From Comamonadaceae bacterium (GTDB taxonomy: Bacteria; Pseudomonadota; Gammaproteobacteria; Burkholderiales; Burkholderiaceae_C): 38,053 bases of DNA. Shown here piece by piece: positions 16,710 to 25,403 of this stretch. Both the position numbers and the translations under genes were made by a program. The notes beneath the pieces are model-generated. The model saw only the letters and a list, made by a program, of their open reading frames with translations, searched no databases and had not been told where the DNA came from. How positions within the stretch are numbered: the first letter of the stretch is position 1; every line of letters starts with the position of its first letter. The stretch spans positions 1-38,053 of the forward strand of contig CANFQF010000008.1 in NCBI GenBank assembly GCA_947449025.1. Direction: 5' to 3'.

Positions 16710-18062
16710 TTGAGCCCTCGTCTCGTGGCCGCCAGCCAGCGCATCGCAGCCCGTGTGGCCCTGGTGCTGGAGCATCACCCCAAGCAGGTCACGGCCTTGC
16801 TGGCGGCGGTGCTGCTTGGGGGCGGTGGCGGTGCCTTGGCGGTGGCCAGCTTTGGCCCCGACGCGGCCGAGGTGCCGGTGCGCCAGGTGACCGAGGACGT
16901 GCAGCCTCTGGCCGCAAAGATCGAGGCCTTGGACCTGCAGGCGCTGCGCCTGTACCGCTCCGATACCGTTCGAGGCAATGACACGGTCGAAACCCTGTTC
17001 GCCCGCCTGGGCCTGGTCGATGCTGCGGCCGCGGCCTTCGTCCGCAACGATCCGGTCTTTCGCACCAAGGTGCTAGGCCGCAATGGCCGCAACCTCACCG
17101 CTGAGGCCGACGGCCAACAGGCCTTGCGCAAGCTGGTCGCACGCTGGGTGGCCGACGACAGCGGCACCTTTCGCCGGCTGGTGATCGAGCGCGGCGCAGA
17201 CGGTCATCTGAGTTCTCGCGTCGAAACCGCGCCGCTGGTGGCCACCTCCCGCTTGGGTGGCGGCACCATCCGCAGCTCCTTGTTCGGGGCGGTGGACGAC
17301 GCCCGCATCCCCGACGACATCGCGGTGCAAATGGCCGACCTGTTCGGTGGCCGGATCGACTTTCACCGTGGCCTGCGCAAGGGAGACCAGTTCCGCGTGG
17401 TCTATGAAACGCTTGAGGCCGACGGCGAACCGATGCGATCGGGCCGCGTTCTGTCCGCTGAGTTCGTCAATGCAGGCAAAACCCACAGCGCCGTCTGGTT
17501 CCAGGACCCGGGCCGCAAAGGCGCCTACTACTCGCTGGACGGCAAGACGCTGGCCTCGCAGTACCTCGCCTCGCCGATGGAGTTCTCCCGCGTGACCAGC
17601 GGCTTTGCCATGCGCATGCACCCGATCCTGCAGCAAATGCGGGCCCACCTCGGTGTGGACTACGGTGCGCCCACAGGCACCCCGGTGCGCGCCGTCGGTG
17701 AGGGCTCGGTGGAATTCGCCGGCTGGCAAAACGGCTACGGGAATGTCATCCACGTCAAACACAGCGGCAGCGACACCACCGTCTACGCTCACCTGAGCCG
17801 CATTGATGTGCGCAAGGGCCAGCGGGTTTCCCAGAGCCAGCGCATCGGCGCGGTGGGGGCAACCGGCTGGGCCACTGGGCCCCACTTGCACTTTGAGTTC
17901 CGCATCAACGGCGTCCACAAAGACCCGCTGACCATCGCCCGCAATGCCGAGGGCGTGCCCTTGCTTGCCGAGTCCCGGCCCGCCTTTGAGAAGCTGGTAG
18001 CTGCGATGCGCCCGCAGCTCAATGCCGCGTCCGCCCTGGCCACCACGGCCAGCGCCGAGTAA
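16710..18062 (+). CDS. M23-family murein endopeptidase, membrane-anchored
   Basis: A 450-residue LytM-type peptidoglycan endopeptidase. After about 25 basic and polar residues comes one membrane segment ([20 protein letters not shown]), which would place the enzyme in the periplasm, anchored to the inner membrane. A middle region of OapA/Csd3-like type (about 60-290) precedes the catalytic domain. The zinc site is complete: His313 and Asp317 in RAHLGVDYG, and His392/His394 in GPHLHFE. I chose the TTG at 16710 because AGGAG lies six bases before it and [19 protein letters not shown] suits homologues. Fifteen bases separate it from anmK, so cutting and recycling of cell-wall material are encoded together. 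Confidence 0.93.
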   Translation: MSPRLVAASQRIAARVALVLEHHPKQVTALLAAVLLGGGGGALAVASFGPDAAEVPVRQVTEDVQPLAAKIEALDLQALRLYRSDTVRGNDTVETLFARLGLVDAAAAAFVRNDPVFRTKVLGRNGRNLTAEADGQQALRKLVARWVADDSGTFRRLVIERGADGHLSSRVETAPLVATSRLGGGTIRSSLFGAVDDARIPDDIAVQMADLFGGRIDFHRGLRKGDQFRVVYETLEADGEPMRSGRVLSAEFVNAGKTHSAVWFQDPGRKGAYYSLDGKTLASQYLASPMEFSRVTSGFAMRMHPILQQMRAHLGVDYGAPTGTPVRAVGEGSVEFAGWQNGYGNVIHVKHSGSDTTVYAHLSRIDVRKGQRVSQSQRIGAVGATGWATGPHLHFEFRINGVHKDPLTIARNAEGVPLLAESRPAFEKLVAAMRPQLNAASALATTASAE

Positions 18063-18077
18063 GCGGCCGGGCAGCCC

Positions 18078-19232
18078 ATGGCGGCGGGGCTGCAGCAGGT
18101 TCACCCCAGCAACCTCTTCATCGGCCTGATGTCCGGCACCTCGCTAGACGGGGTAGACGGGGTACTGGCCGACTTCGGGAGTCAGCCGCCCCGGATCCTC
18201 GCCCACGCCAGCGCACCGTTCCAGGCAAACCTGCGCCAAGCCCTGCTGGACCTCAATTCCCCCGGCGACAACGAACTGCACCGCGCCGCCCTGGCAGGCA
18301 ATGGCCTGGTCCGCGTCTATGCGCAGGTCGTGCAGTCGCTGCTGCAGCAGTCGGGCGTGTCGGCTGAGGCGGTGCGGGCAATTGGCGCGCATGGCCAGAC
18401 GGTGCGCCACCGCCCGGGCGAGTTTGACGGCACCGGCTACACCCTACAGCTCAATCAGCCGGCCCTGCTGGCCGAATTGACTGGCATCAAGGTGGCGGCC
18501 GACTTCCGCAGCCGCGACGTCGCGGCCGGTGGCGAGGGCGCTCCGCTGGCACCTCTGTTCCATCGGGCCTGGTTTGGCAGGCCGGGCCAGGGCGAAGCCC
18601 TGCTCAATCTGGGTGGCATCGCCAATCTGACCCTGCTGCGCGCAGACGGCGGCTGCACCGGCTTCGATTGCGGCCCCGCCAACGTGCTGATGGACGGCTG
18701 GATCGCGCGCCACCTTGGCCAGCCCTATGACGCCGGCGGGGCCTGGGCCGCCTCGGGGCGCGTACTGCCGGAACTGCTCGCGCGGCTCAAAGCCGAGCCC
18801 TTCTTCCAGCGCTTGCCGCCCAAGAGCACCGGACGCGACCTGTTCCATCTCGCCTGGCTCGATGCGGAACTCTTGGCCAGCGGGTTGCGACGCATCGACG
18901 AGACACTTGCCGCCGATGTGCAGGCGACCCTGGCCGAGCTCACCGCCAGCACCTGCGCCGACGATCTACGGCGCCACGGTGGCAGCGGGAGTGGCCGGCT
19001 GGTGGTCTGCGGCGGCGGTGCGCTCAACGATTACCTCATGTCGCGGCTGGCAGCCTGCCTTCCAGGCGTGCAGGTGATGGGGTCCAGCGACTTGGGCTTG
19101 CCCCCTCTGCAGGTCGAGGCTGCCGCCTTCGCCTGGCTGGCTTGGCAGGCGGTGTTGGGCCAGGCGCAGTCACTACAAAGCATCACGGGCGCCAAAGGCG
19201 CCCGTGTTCTGGGATGCATTTACCCGGCCTGA
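18078..19232 (+). CDS. anmK: Anhydro-N-acetylmuramic acid kinase
   Basis: A 384-residue cytosolic kinase that opens and phosphorylates 1,6-anhydro-MurNAc from cell-wall turnover, giving MurNAc-6-phosphate. The N-terminal FIGLMSGTSLDGVDGVL is the ATP-binding signature; IGAHGQTVRHRPGE, DFRSRDVAAGGEGAPLAPLF, LNLGGIANLTLL and FDCGPANVLMD are family blocks in the usual order. Length is typical. It follows the M23 endopeptidase in one operon. The last 50 bases of the coding sequence contain a perfect 10-bp hairpin (19184-19206) that looks like a terminator. The ATG at 18078 has a weak ribosome binding site, but the motif spacing supports it. Confidence 0.97.
   Translation: MAAGLQQVHPSNLFIGLMSGTSLDGVDGVLADFGSQPPRILAHASAPFQANLRQALLDLNSPGDNELHRAALAGNGLVRVYAQVVQSLLQQSGVSAEAVRAIGAHGQTVRHRPGEFDGTGYTLQLNQPALLAELTGIKVAADFRSRDVAAGGEGAPLAPLFHRAWFGRPGQGEALLNLGGIANLTLLRADGGCTGFDCGPANVLMDGWIARHLGQPYDAGGAWAASGRVLPELLARLKAEPFFQRLPPKSTGRDLFHLAWLDAELLASGLRRIDETLAADVQATLAELTASTCADDLRRHGGSGSGRLVVCGGGALNDYLMSRLAACLPGVQVMGSSDLGLPPLQVEAAAFAWLAWQAVLGQAQSLQSITGAKGARVLGCIYPA
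19184..19206. terminator. Bidirectional terminator-like hairpin inside the anmK 3' end
   Basis: CACGGGCGCC-AAA-GGCGCCCGTG is a perfect 10-bp stem with a 3-base loop, followed on the plus strand by TTCT. It is within anmK, 26 bases before the end of the gene, and also lies downstream of the convergent erpA gene on the minus strand. It may end both transcripts. The U-tract is poor, so strength is uncertain. Confidence 0.5.
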
Positions 19233-19266
19233 GCCCGGTCAATGCAGAAATTCAGATCGAAAAACT

Positions 19267-19632
19267 TCAGACTGAAAAGCTCGAACCGCAACCGCAGGTC
19301 GACTGCGCGTTCGGGTTCTTGATCACGAACTGCGCACCCTGCAGGTCTTCCTTGTAGTCGATCTCGGCACCGATCAGGTACTGGTAGCTCATCGCGTCGA
19401 TCAGCAAGGACACACCGTTCTTGCTCATGATCGTGTCGTCTTCGTTGCTCACCTCGTCGAAGGTGAAGCCATACTGGAAGCCAGAGCAGCCGCCGCCCTG
19501 AACAAACACACGCAGCTTGAGTTCGGGGTTGCCCTCTTCGGCGATCAAATCGGCCACCTTGGCCGCGGCGCTGTCGGTGAAGACGAGCGGCGCGGGCATG
19601 TCGTTCTGGATGTTTTCGGCTACTGCGCTCAT
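19267..19632 (-). CDS. erpA: A-type iron-sulfur cluster insertion protein ErpA
   Basis: A 121-residue A-type carrier that passes Fe-S clusters to target proteins. The three ligand cysteines are present: Cys49 in [12 protein letters not shown], and Cys113 and Cys115 in [11 protein letters not shown]. The segment [24 protein letters not shown] is close to other ErpA proteins (here [14 protein letters not shown]). Length is standard. ATG 19632 has AAGGAA seven bases upstream. It is convergent with anmK and separated from rpsI by a repeat-rich gap. That placement in the rplM-rpsI-erpA group is common in betaproteobacteria and supports the name over IscA. Confidence 0.94.
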   Translation of the reverse strand: MSAVAENIQNDMPAPLVFTDSAAAKVADLIAEEGNPELKLRVFVQGGGCSGFQYGFTFDEVSNEDDTIMSKNGVSLLIDAMSYQYLIGAEIDYKEDLQGAQFVIKNPNAQSTCGCGSSFSV

Positions 19633-19730
19633 GGGAATTCCTTCTAGATTGCCCCGATATTAGGCCATACGCGGACCGCCTCAAGAGCGAGCGGGCATGG
19701 CCCGAGTAGGGACATTGACCTCACAGTGCC

Positions 19731-19780
19731 AGCACTGGCCAGCACTGGCCGGCACTGGCGACCACTGGCGACCACTGGCA
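19731..19780. repeat. Five tandem 10-bp repeats (xxCACTGGCx)
   Basis: Units of ten bases: AGCACTGGCC twice, GGCACTGGCG, then ACCACTGGCG and ACCACTGGCA. The core CACTGG is constant. A degenerate unit (CACAGTGCC) precedes. The period equals about one DNA helical turn, so any bound protein would sit on one face. It lies between erpA and the rpsI terminator. Confidence 0.85.
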
Positions 19781-19854
19781 GGTGGGGAGGATGCCCCTTG
19801 CCAAACAGGGGCAAGGCCCCTCCGGGGTGACAGACATGGGTCTTATGCAATGAG

Positions 19855-19887
19855 AAAGGCCGCGCCGGCGAACCGGAGCGGCCTTTT
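19855..19887. terminator. Strong bidirectional rho-independent terminator after rpsI
   Basis: AAAGGCCGC (19855-19863) pairs with GCGGCCTTT (19878-19886); inside, CCGG-CGAA-CCGG extends the stem with a tetraloop. The outer A and T runs serve as U-tracts on either strand. It lies about 50 bases after the rpsI stop on the minus strand. Confidence 0.8.
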
Positions 19888-19894
19888 GGCCGGC

Positions 19895-19924
19895 ATGCGA
19901 GCGGCCCAAAGGGCCTTCTCGCAT
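19895..19924 (-). terminator. Second hairpin directly after rpsI
   Basis: ATGCGAG-C-GGCCC-AAA-GGGCC-TT-CTCGCAT: seven plus five paired bases around a 3-base loop, starting 14 bases after the rpsI stop. No U-tract follows directly, so it may protect the 3' end or act together with the terminator 8 bases further on. Confidence 0.55.
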
Positions 19925-19937
19925 GACAGCGGCAGAA

Positions 19938-20330
19938 TCAGCGCTTGCTGAACTGCTTGCGACGGCGAGCAGAGTGCAGGCCGACCTTCTTACGCTCGAC
20001 CTCACGGGCGTCGCGGGTCACGAAGCCGGCTTGCGACAGCGCGGGCTTGAGGGTCGCGTCGTAGTCGATCAGGGCGCGGGTGATGCCGTGACGGGTGGCA
20101 CCGGCTTGGCCGGATTCACCGCCGCCGTGGACGTTGACCTGAATGTCGAAAGTCTCGACATGGTTGGTCAGCACCAGAGGCTGCTTCACGATCATGATCG
20201 AGGTCTGGCGGCCGAAGAACGCTTCAATGTCCTTGCCGTTGACCGAGATCTTGCCGGTTCCCTTTTTCAGGAAGACACGGGCCACACTGCTCTTGCGGCG
20301 GCCGGTGCCGTTGTTCCAATCACCAATCAT
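19938..20330 (-). CDS. rpsI: 30S ribosomal protein S9 (uS9)
   Basis: A 130-residue ribosomal protein of the small-subunit head, whose C-terminal tail reaches the P-site t[22 protein letters not shown] near the start and the basic tail [15 protein letters not shown] are diagnostic, as are [19 protein letters not shown] and ALIDYD. Length is standard. It follows rplM by nine bases, the universal bacterial L13-S9 operon. Two strong hairpins follow its stop. Confidence 0.99.
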   Translation of the reverse strand: MIGDWNNGTGRRKSSVARVFLKKGTGKISVNGKDIEAFFGRQTSIMIVKQPLVLTNHVETFDIQVNVHGGGESGQAGATRHGITRALIDYDATLKPALSQAGFVTRDAREVERKKVGLHSARRRKQFSKR

Positions 20331-20339
20331 GTCAGCTCC

Positions 20340-20771
20340 TTAGATCTCGAGCGGCTTGGGCTGCTGCGCGGTGTGAGGATGCTCGGCACCCCCGTACACC
20401 TTGAGCTTCTTGATCATGGCGTAACCCAGGGGACCCTTGGGGAGCATGCCCTTGACCGCCTTTTCCAGCGCGCGGCCGGGGTGCTTGGCCTGCATGTCGC
20501 GGAAATTGGTCTCGTAGATGCCACCGGGGAAGCCGGAGTGACGGTAGTACTTCTTGTTCAGCTCTTTCGTGCCAGTGACACGGAGCTTGGAAGCGTTGAT
20601 GACGACGATGAAGTCGCCGGTATCGACGTGAGGCGTGTAAATGGCCTTGTGCTTGCCGCGTAAACGGAGGGCTGCTTCGCTGGCAATCCGTCCGAGCACC
20701 TTATCGGTGGCGTCAATCACAAACCACTCGTGCGTCACGTCAGCGGGTTTCGCGCTGAACGTCTTGGTCAT
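20340..20771 (-). CDS. rplM: 50S ribosomal protein L13 (uL13)
   Basis: A 143-residue early-assembly protein of the large subunit. Family blocks are [50 protein letters not shown] and [23 protein letters not shown] chose the ATG at 20771; reading further upstream would enter the leader. The first gene of the rplM-rpsI operon. A perfect -10 (TATAAT, 20922-20917) implies a leader of about 140 bases, long for a simple operon and a possible site of L13 autoregulation as known in other bacteria. Confidence 0.98.
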   Translation of the reverse strand: MTKTFSAKPADVTHEWFVIDATDKVLGRIASEAALRLRGKHKAIYTPHVDTGDFIVVINASKLRVTGTKELNKKYYRHSGFPGGIYETNFRDMQAKHPGRALEKAVKGMLPKGPLGYAMIKKLKVYGGAEHPHTAQQPKPLEI

Positions 20772-20916
20772 ATTGACCCTTTCGAGATGGTTTGGCGGTC
20801 CTTTTCCACGGTCGGTGTCCCTCTTTGATGGGGACCTCTTAGGTGGGGTTTTGGCGCGGCACCGAAGCACCTCACCGTATCTGCCGCGGGACCACGACGA
20901 CGCTGCAGAGCCCGCC

Positions 20917-20922
20917 ATTATA
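20917..20922 (-). promoter_or_regulatory. Candidate -10 box of the rplM-rpsI operon
   Basis: Perfect TATAAT on the minus strand in the 217-base divergent gap between rplM and rlmJ. The -35 region at 17 bases is poor (CTGGGC), so an activator or another start cannot be excluded. The leader would carry a small hairpin GTCCC-N9-GGGAC at 20835-20817. Confidence 0.45.
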
Positions 20923-20988
20923 CGAATTCCGCTGGCTCGGCCCAGCCCTTTTGCGAGGGATGGGGCCAGGGGCGGCTACCATGGCTAC

Positions 20989-21906
20989 ATGTTCAGTTAC
21001 CGCCACGCATTCCATGCCGGCAATCACGCCGACGTGCTAAAGCATCTGGTGCTGGTGGCCACCCTCCAGCACCTGCTGCAAAAACCTGCCGCCCTGATGG
21101 TGGTGGACACCCACGCCGGTACAGGTCTTTACCGGCTGGATGACGACTATTCGGCTACATCCGGCGAGGCCGACGAGGGAATTCTGGCGCTTATGAAGTA
21201 CATGGCGGCCACGCCGCCGGAGCGCCCCGCTACCGCCCTGACCGACTACCTGGACCTGGTGCGCAGCTTCAACCGGGACGGCGCGCGCCTGCGCCTGTAC
21301 CCCGGCTCGCCCTTCGTCACCCAGCATTTCCTGCGGCAAGAGGCGCGCGACAAGCTCAAGCTGTTCGAGTTGCATCCGACCGACAGTCAGGCCCTGGTCG
21401 CCCATGTGGCCCAACTCAAGGCCGGCCGGCAGGTGAGCGTGGCCCGGCAAGACGGCTTCGAGTCATTGCGCGCCCTGCTGCCCCCGCCATCGCGGCGCGG
21501 CCTGGTGCTGATCGACCCCAGCTACGAGATCAAGAGCGACTACCCCAAAGTGGCCGACTGCCTGCAAGACAGCCTGGAGCGCTTCGGGACCGGTTGCTAC
21601 GCCATCTGGTACCCCATCATTCCGCGGCCTGAAGCGCATGGACTGCCGCGTCGACTCAAGACATTGGCACAGCAGGCCAAGCGCCCCTGGCTGCACGCCA
21701 CCCTGGCGATCGGCCAGCGCGAAGAGGGCGTGCAGGCCCGCATGCCCGATGAAGCGCGCCGGCGCCCCGGCCTCACCGCCAGCGGCATGTTCCTGGTCAA
21801 TCCGCCGCACACGCTCAAGCCCGTGCTGGCCGAAGCCTTGCCCCAGGTGCTGGCGGCACTGGGCCGCGGGCGCGGTCAGGGCTTTGAGCTGGAATCGGGC
21901 AACTGA
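20989..21906 (+). CDS. rlmJ: 23S rRNA (adenine-2030-N6)-methyltransferase RlmJ
   Basis: A 305-residue SAM-dependent methyltransferase that modifies A2030 of 23S rRNA. The N-terminus MFSYRHAFHAGNHADVLKHL is diagnostic; VVDTHAGTGLY is the SAM-binding motif; the catalytic motif IV reads LIDPSYE, where DPPYE is common in other families. Later blocks CYAIWYPII and ASGMFLVNPPHTL match the family. It is about 20 residues longer than the Escherichia coli protein, mainly at the C-terminus. The ATG at 20989 gives the conserved N-terminus. It is divergent from rplM and convergent with metF. Confidence 0.95.
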   Translation: MFSYRHAFHAGNHADVLKHLVLVATLQHLLQKPAALMVVDTHAGTGLYRLDDDYSATSGEADEGILALMKYMAATPPERPATALTDYLDLVRSFNRDGARLRLYPGSPFVTQHFLRQEARDKLKLFELHPTDSQALVAHVAQLKAGRQVSVARQDGFESLRALLPPPSRRGLVLIDPSYEIKSDYPKVADCLQDSLERFGTGCYAIWYPIIPRPEAHGLPRRLKTLAQQAKRPWLHATLAIGQREEGVQARMPDEARRRPGLTASGMFLVNPPHTLKPVLAEALPQVLAALGRGRGQGFELESGN

Positions 21907-21998
21907 AAAACTGGTGCCGCGAAGTTGCGGCGACGGCCTTGCAGATCGAGGCTGAGCGATCGAAAGTGATCGAGCGAAGGTGAACGATCGACGGCGAA

Positions 21999-22826
21999 TC
22001 AGGCGCTCTTGATGCGCGCATGCAGGCCGAGCACCGCCTCGGCCTGGTTCATTGTGTAGAAGTGCAGCCCTGGCACGCCCCCGTTGACCAATTGCTCGCA
22101 TAGATCGGCCACCACGTCGAGGCCGAAGGCCTTGATCGAGGCGGTGTCGTCGCCGAAGGACTGCAGGCGCAACCGGATCCAGCGCGGAATCTCGGCGCCG
22201 CAGGCATCGGAAAACCGCATCAACTGCGTGCTGCTCGTGATCGGCATGATGCCCGGCACGATGGGCACATCGACACCCATCTTGTGCAAGTCGTCGACAT
22301 GGCGGAAATAGGCGTCGCTATTGAAGAAGTACTGGGTGATGCCTGCGTTGGCGCCGGCCCGGACCTTGGCCGCAAAGGCCTCCAGGTCGGCCTGCGGTGA
22401 GCGCGCCTGGGGATGGGTTTCGGGATAGGCGGCGACCTCCAGGTGGAAGTGATCGCCTGTCTCTGCGCGGATGAAGGCCACCAGGTCACTGGCGTAGCGG
22501 AACTCGCCACTGGCGCCATAGCCGCTGGGCAGATCACCTCGCAAGGCCACGATGCGGCGGACGCCCGCCGCCCGGTAGGCCGCCAGCCGCTCGCGGATGC
22601 TCGCCTGGGTCTGGCCGATGCAAGACAAATGGGGCGCCGCGGGTTGGCCCTCGGCCATGATCTCCACCACCGTCTGGAGGGTGCCGTCCTGGGTCGAGCC
22701 GCCGGCGCCAAAGGTGACCGAACAGAACTCGGGCCCCAGCGCATAGAGGCGCTGCCGCGCGGCACGCAGTTTGGCGGCGCCCTCGGGGGTCTTAGGCGGA
22801 AAAAATTCCAGGCTGATGGGGACCAT
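21999..22826 (-). CDS. metF: 5,10-methylenetetrahydrofolate reductase
   Basis: A 275-residue FAD-dependent reductase that makes 5-methyl-THF for methionine synthesis. ISLEFFPPKTPEG at the N-terminus, SVTFGAGGSTQDGT, SCIGQTQASIRERL, ALRGDLP, EVAAYPETHPQ, and ITQYFFNSDAYFRHVD appear in the usual order; HFYTMNQAEAV closes the protein. AAGGAGCG stands six to seven bases before the ATG at 22826, which fixes the start. It is the third gene of the ahcY-tlyA-metF group on the minus strand, 62 bases after tlyA, and may share the SAH-sensing promoter region of ahcY. Confidence 0.97.
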   Translation of the reverse strand: MVPISLEFFPPKTPEGAAKLRAARQRLYALGPEFCSVTFGAGGSTQDGTLQTVVEIMAEGQPAAPHLSCIGQTQASIRERLAAYRAAGVRRIVALRGDLPSGYGASGEFRYASDLVAFIRAETGDHFHLEVAAYPETHPQARSPQADLEAFAAKVRAGANAGITQYFFNSDAYFRHVDDLHKMGVDVPIVPGIMPITSSTQLMRFSDACGAEIPRWIRLRLQSFGDDTASIKAFGLDVVADLCEQLVNGGVPGLHFYTMNQAEAVLGLHARIKSA

Positions 22827-22888
22827 GTGTCGCTCCTTGCCGATGTCGTTTTTGTGCGTGCGGGACTGGCCGTCCGGCGCGCGCGGGC

Positions 22889-23644
22889 TCAGGGCCGGAC
22901 CGCTTGCGGCGGCCGGGCGTGGATAAAGAATTCGCGGTTGCCGTCGCCCCCGGCGATCGGGCTGTCGAGCCATCGCAGGACTGCGAGATCGCAGGCAGCG
23001 CAGGCAGCGCGGATACGGGCCTCGACCTCGGGGTAGCGCGCAGGGTCGCGCACGATGCCGCCCTTGCCCACCTGCCCTGGCTGCAGCTCGAACTGCGGTT
23101 TGACCAGCATCAGCAAATCGCCTCCGGGCGCCAGCAGCGGCGCGAGCGCCGGCAGCACCAGGGCGAGCGAAATGAAGGACAGATCACCCGTCACCAAGCC
23201 ATACGCCGGCAATGGCAGGTCGGCGGCCTTGAGCTGCCGAGCGTTGACGCCCTCTAGCGCCGTCACTCGCGGGTCGAGGCGCATGCGTGCATGCAACTGC
23301 CCGTGGCCCACGTCCACCCCCACCACCTGCGCGGCGCCCGCCTGCAGCAAGCAGTCGGTGAACCCTCCGGTCGACTGGCCCACATCCAGGCAGTCACGCC
23401 CGCGCGGGTCGATACCCGACGCATGCAAGGCGCCCTCGAGCTTAAGGCCGCCGCGCGAGACGTAGCGCGCCTCGTCGGCATCGAGCAGTTCGATCTCGGC
23501 CTGCGCAGGCAGCTCGTCGCCGTTCTTGGCGACCGCCTGCCAGCCGCGCGGCCCGCGCCAACGCATACCAGCGGCGATGAGCCGCTGGGCCTGCGAGCGC
23601 GAGGCGGCGAGGCCTCGGTCGACGAGAAGTTGGTCTGCGCGCAT
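22889..23644 (-). CDS. tlyA: TlyA-family rRNA 2'-O-methyltransferase
   Basis: A 251-residue protein with an N-terminal S4 RNA-binding domain (MRADQLLVDRGLAASRSQAQ) and a FtsJ-like SAM-binding domain (CLDVGQSTGGFTDCLLQ, LVTGDLSFISL, LLMLVKPQFE). In mycobacteria TlyA methylates 16S and 23S rRNA; older annotations call it hemolysin A. The start ATG at 23644 gives the conserved MRADQLLVDRG; earlier in-frame codons add an unlikely leader. It lies between ahcY and metF, so all three genes concern SAM-dependent methylation. A stable hairpin (23700-23725) lies in the 115-base gap after ahcY and could lower expression of the two distal genes. Confidence 0.9.
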   Translation of the reverse strand: MRADQLLVDRGLAASRSQAQRLIAAGMRWRGPRGWQAVAKNGDELPAQAEIELLDADEARYVSRGGLKLEGALHASGIDPRGRDCLDVGQSTGGFTDCLLQAGAAQVVGVDVGHGQLHARMRLDPRVTALEGVNARQLKAADLPLPAYGLVTGDLSFISLALVLPALAPLLAPGGDLLMLVKPQFELQPGQVGKGGIVRDPARYPEVEARIRAACAACDLAVLRWLDSPIAGGDGNREFFIHARPPQAVRP

Positions 23645-23759
23645 AGAACGCAAAAGGCCGCTAGGGGGCAAGACCGGACCGCACTACCGGAAGGCGGAAG
23701 AGGGTCCCTCCGGCGGGACGCCCTCTCGTCCGCCCTCGCCAACAGGCGGGAGCCAAGCC

Positions 23760-25196
<1,437 letters not shown>

Positions 25197-25282
25197 GCGT
25201 GCTCCAAAATCAGGTGGGTGGACCAGAAATCCACTGCAGCCTGGGAAGCACCGGGGTTAGGGGCTCACCACACGGAAACAGT

Positions 25283-25348
25283 GGGTGAGCGTCGTTGCGG
25301 ATGAAAGCCCGAGCCTCGCACATGGTGTGCTGCAACGCTCCTCGGGAC
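25283..25348 (-). ncRNA. SAH riboswitch upstream of ahcY
   Basis: Read on the minus strand, the RNA begins CCCGAGGAGCGTTGC, continues to GAGGCTCGGGC, and ends CGCAACGACGCTCACCC. CCGAG pairs with CTCGG (outer stem), and GAGCGTTGC pairs with GCAACGACGCTC to form the long-range helix and pseudoknot of the SAH riboswitch class. The conserved GAGGAGCG and GCTC-ACC elements are all present. It starts at the predicted transcription start and lies 87 bases before the ahcY ATG. In this class, SAH binding turns expression on. Confidence 0.92.
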
Positions 25349-25354
25349 GGCCGG

Positions 25355-25384
25355 ATTATAGGTTCTCCGATAAACGCCCCGCAA
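25355..25384 (-). promoter_or_regulatory. Promoter of ahcY
   Basis: -10 TATAAT is perfect (25360-25355); -35 TTGCGG (25384-25379) keeps TTG; spacer 18. Predicted start about 25348, exactly at the riboswitch 5' end, which supports both calls. The -35 begins only 20 bases after the stop of the upstream lipoprotein gene on the same strand. Confidence 0.8.
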
Positions 25385-25403
25385 AGAACCCTGCAAAACG
25401 CCT

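Larger units (their letters stand above)
19633..19937. other. Gene-free, repeat-rich gap between erpA and rpsI
   Basis: In 305 bases I see no credible gene. Five tandem 10-bp units built on CACTGG lie at 19731-19780. A hairpin CCTTGCC/GGCAAGG lies at 19796-19816, a terminator at 19855-19886, and another strong hairpin at 19895-19924 next to the rpsI stop. The erpA promoter should also be here, but I find no clear consensus. Confidence 0.75.

Noticed and set aside
22889-23644. Hemolysin function for the tlyA product
   Set aside because: The S4 plus FtsJ-like SAM domain architecture points to rRNA methylation; the hemolysin name is historical.
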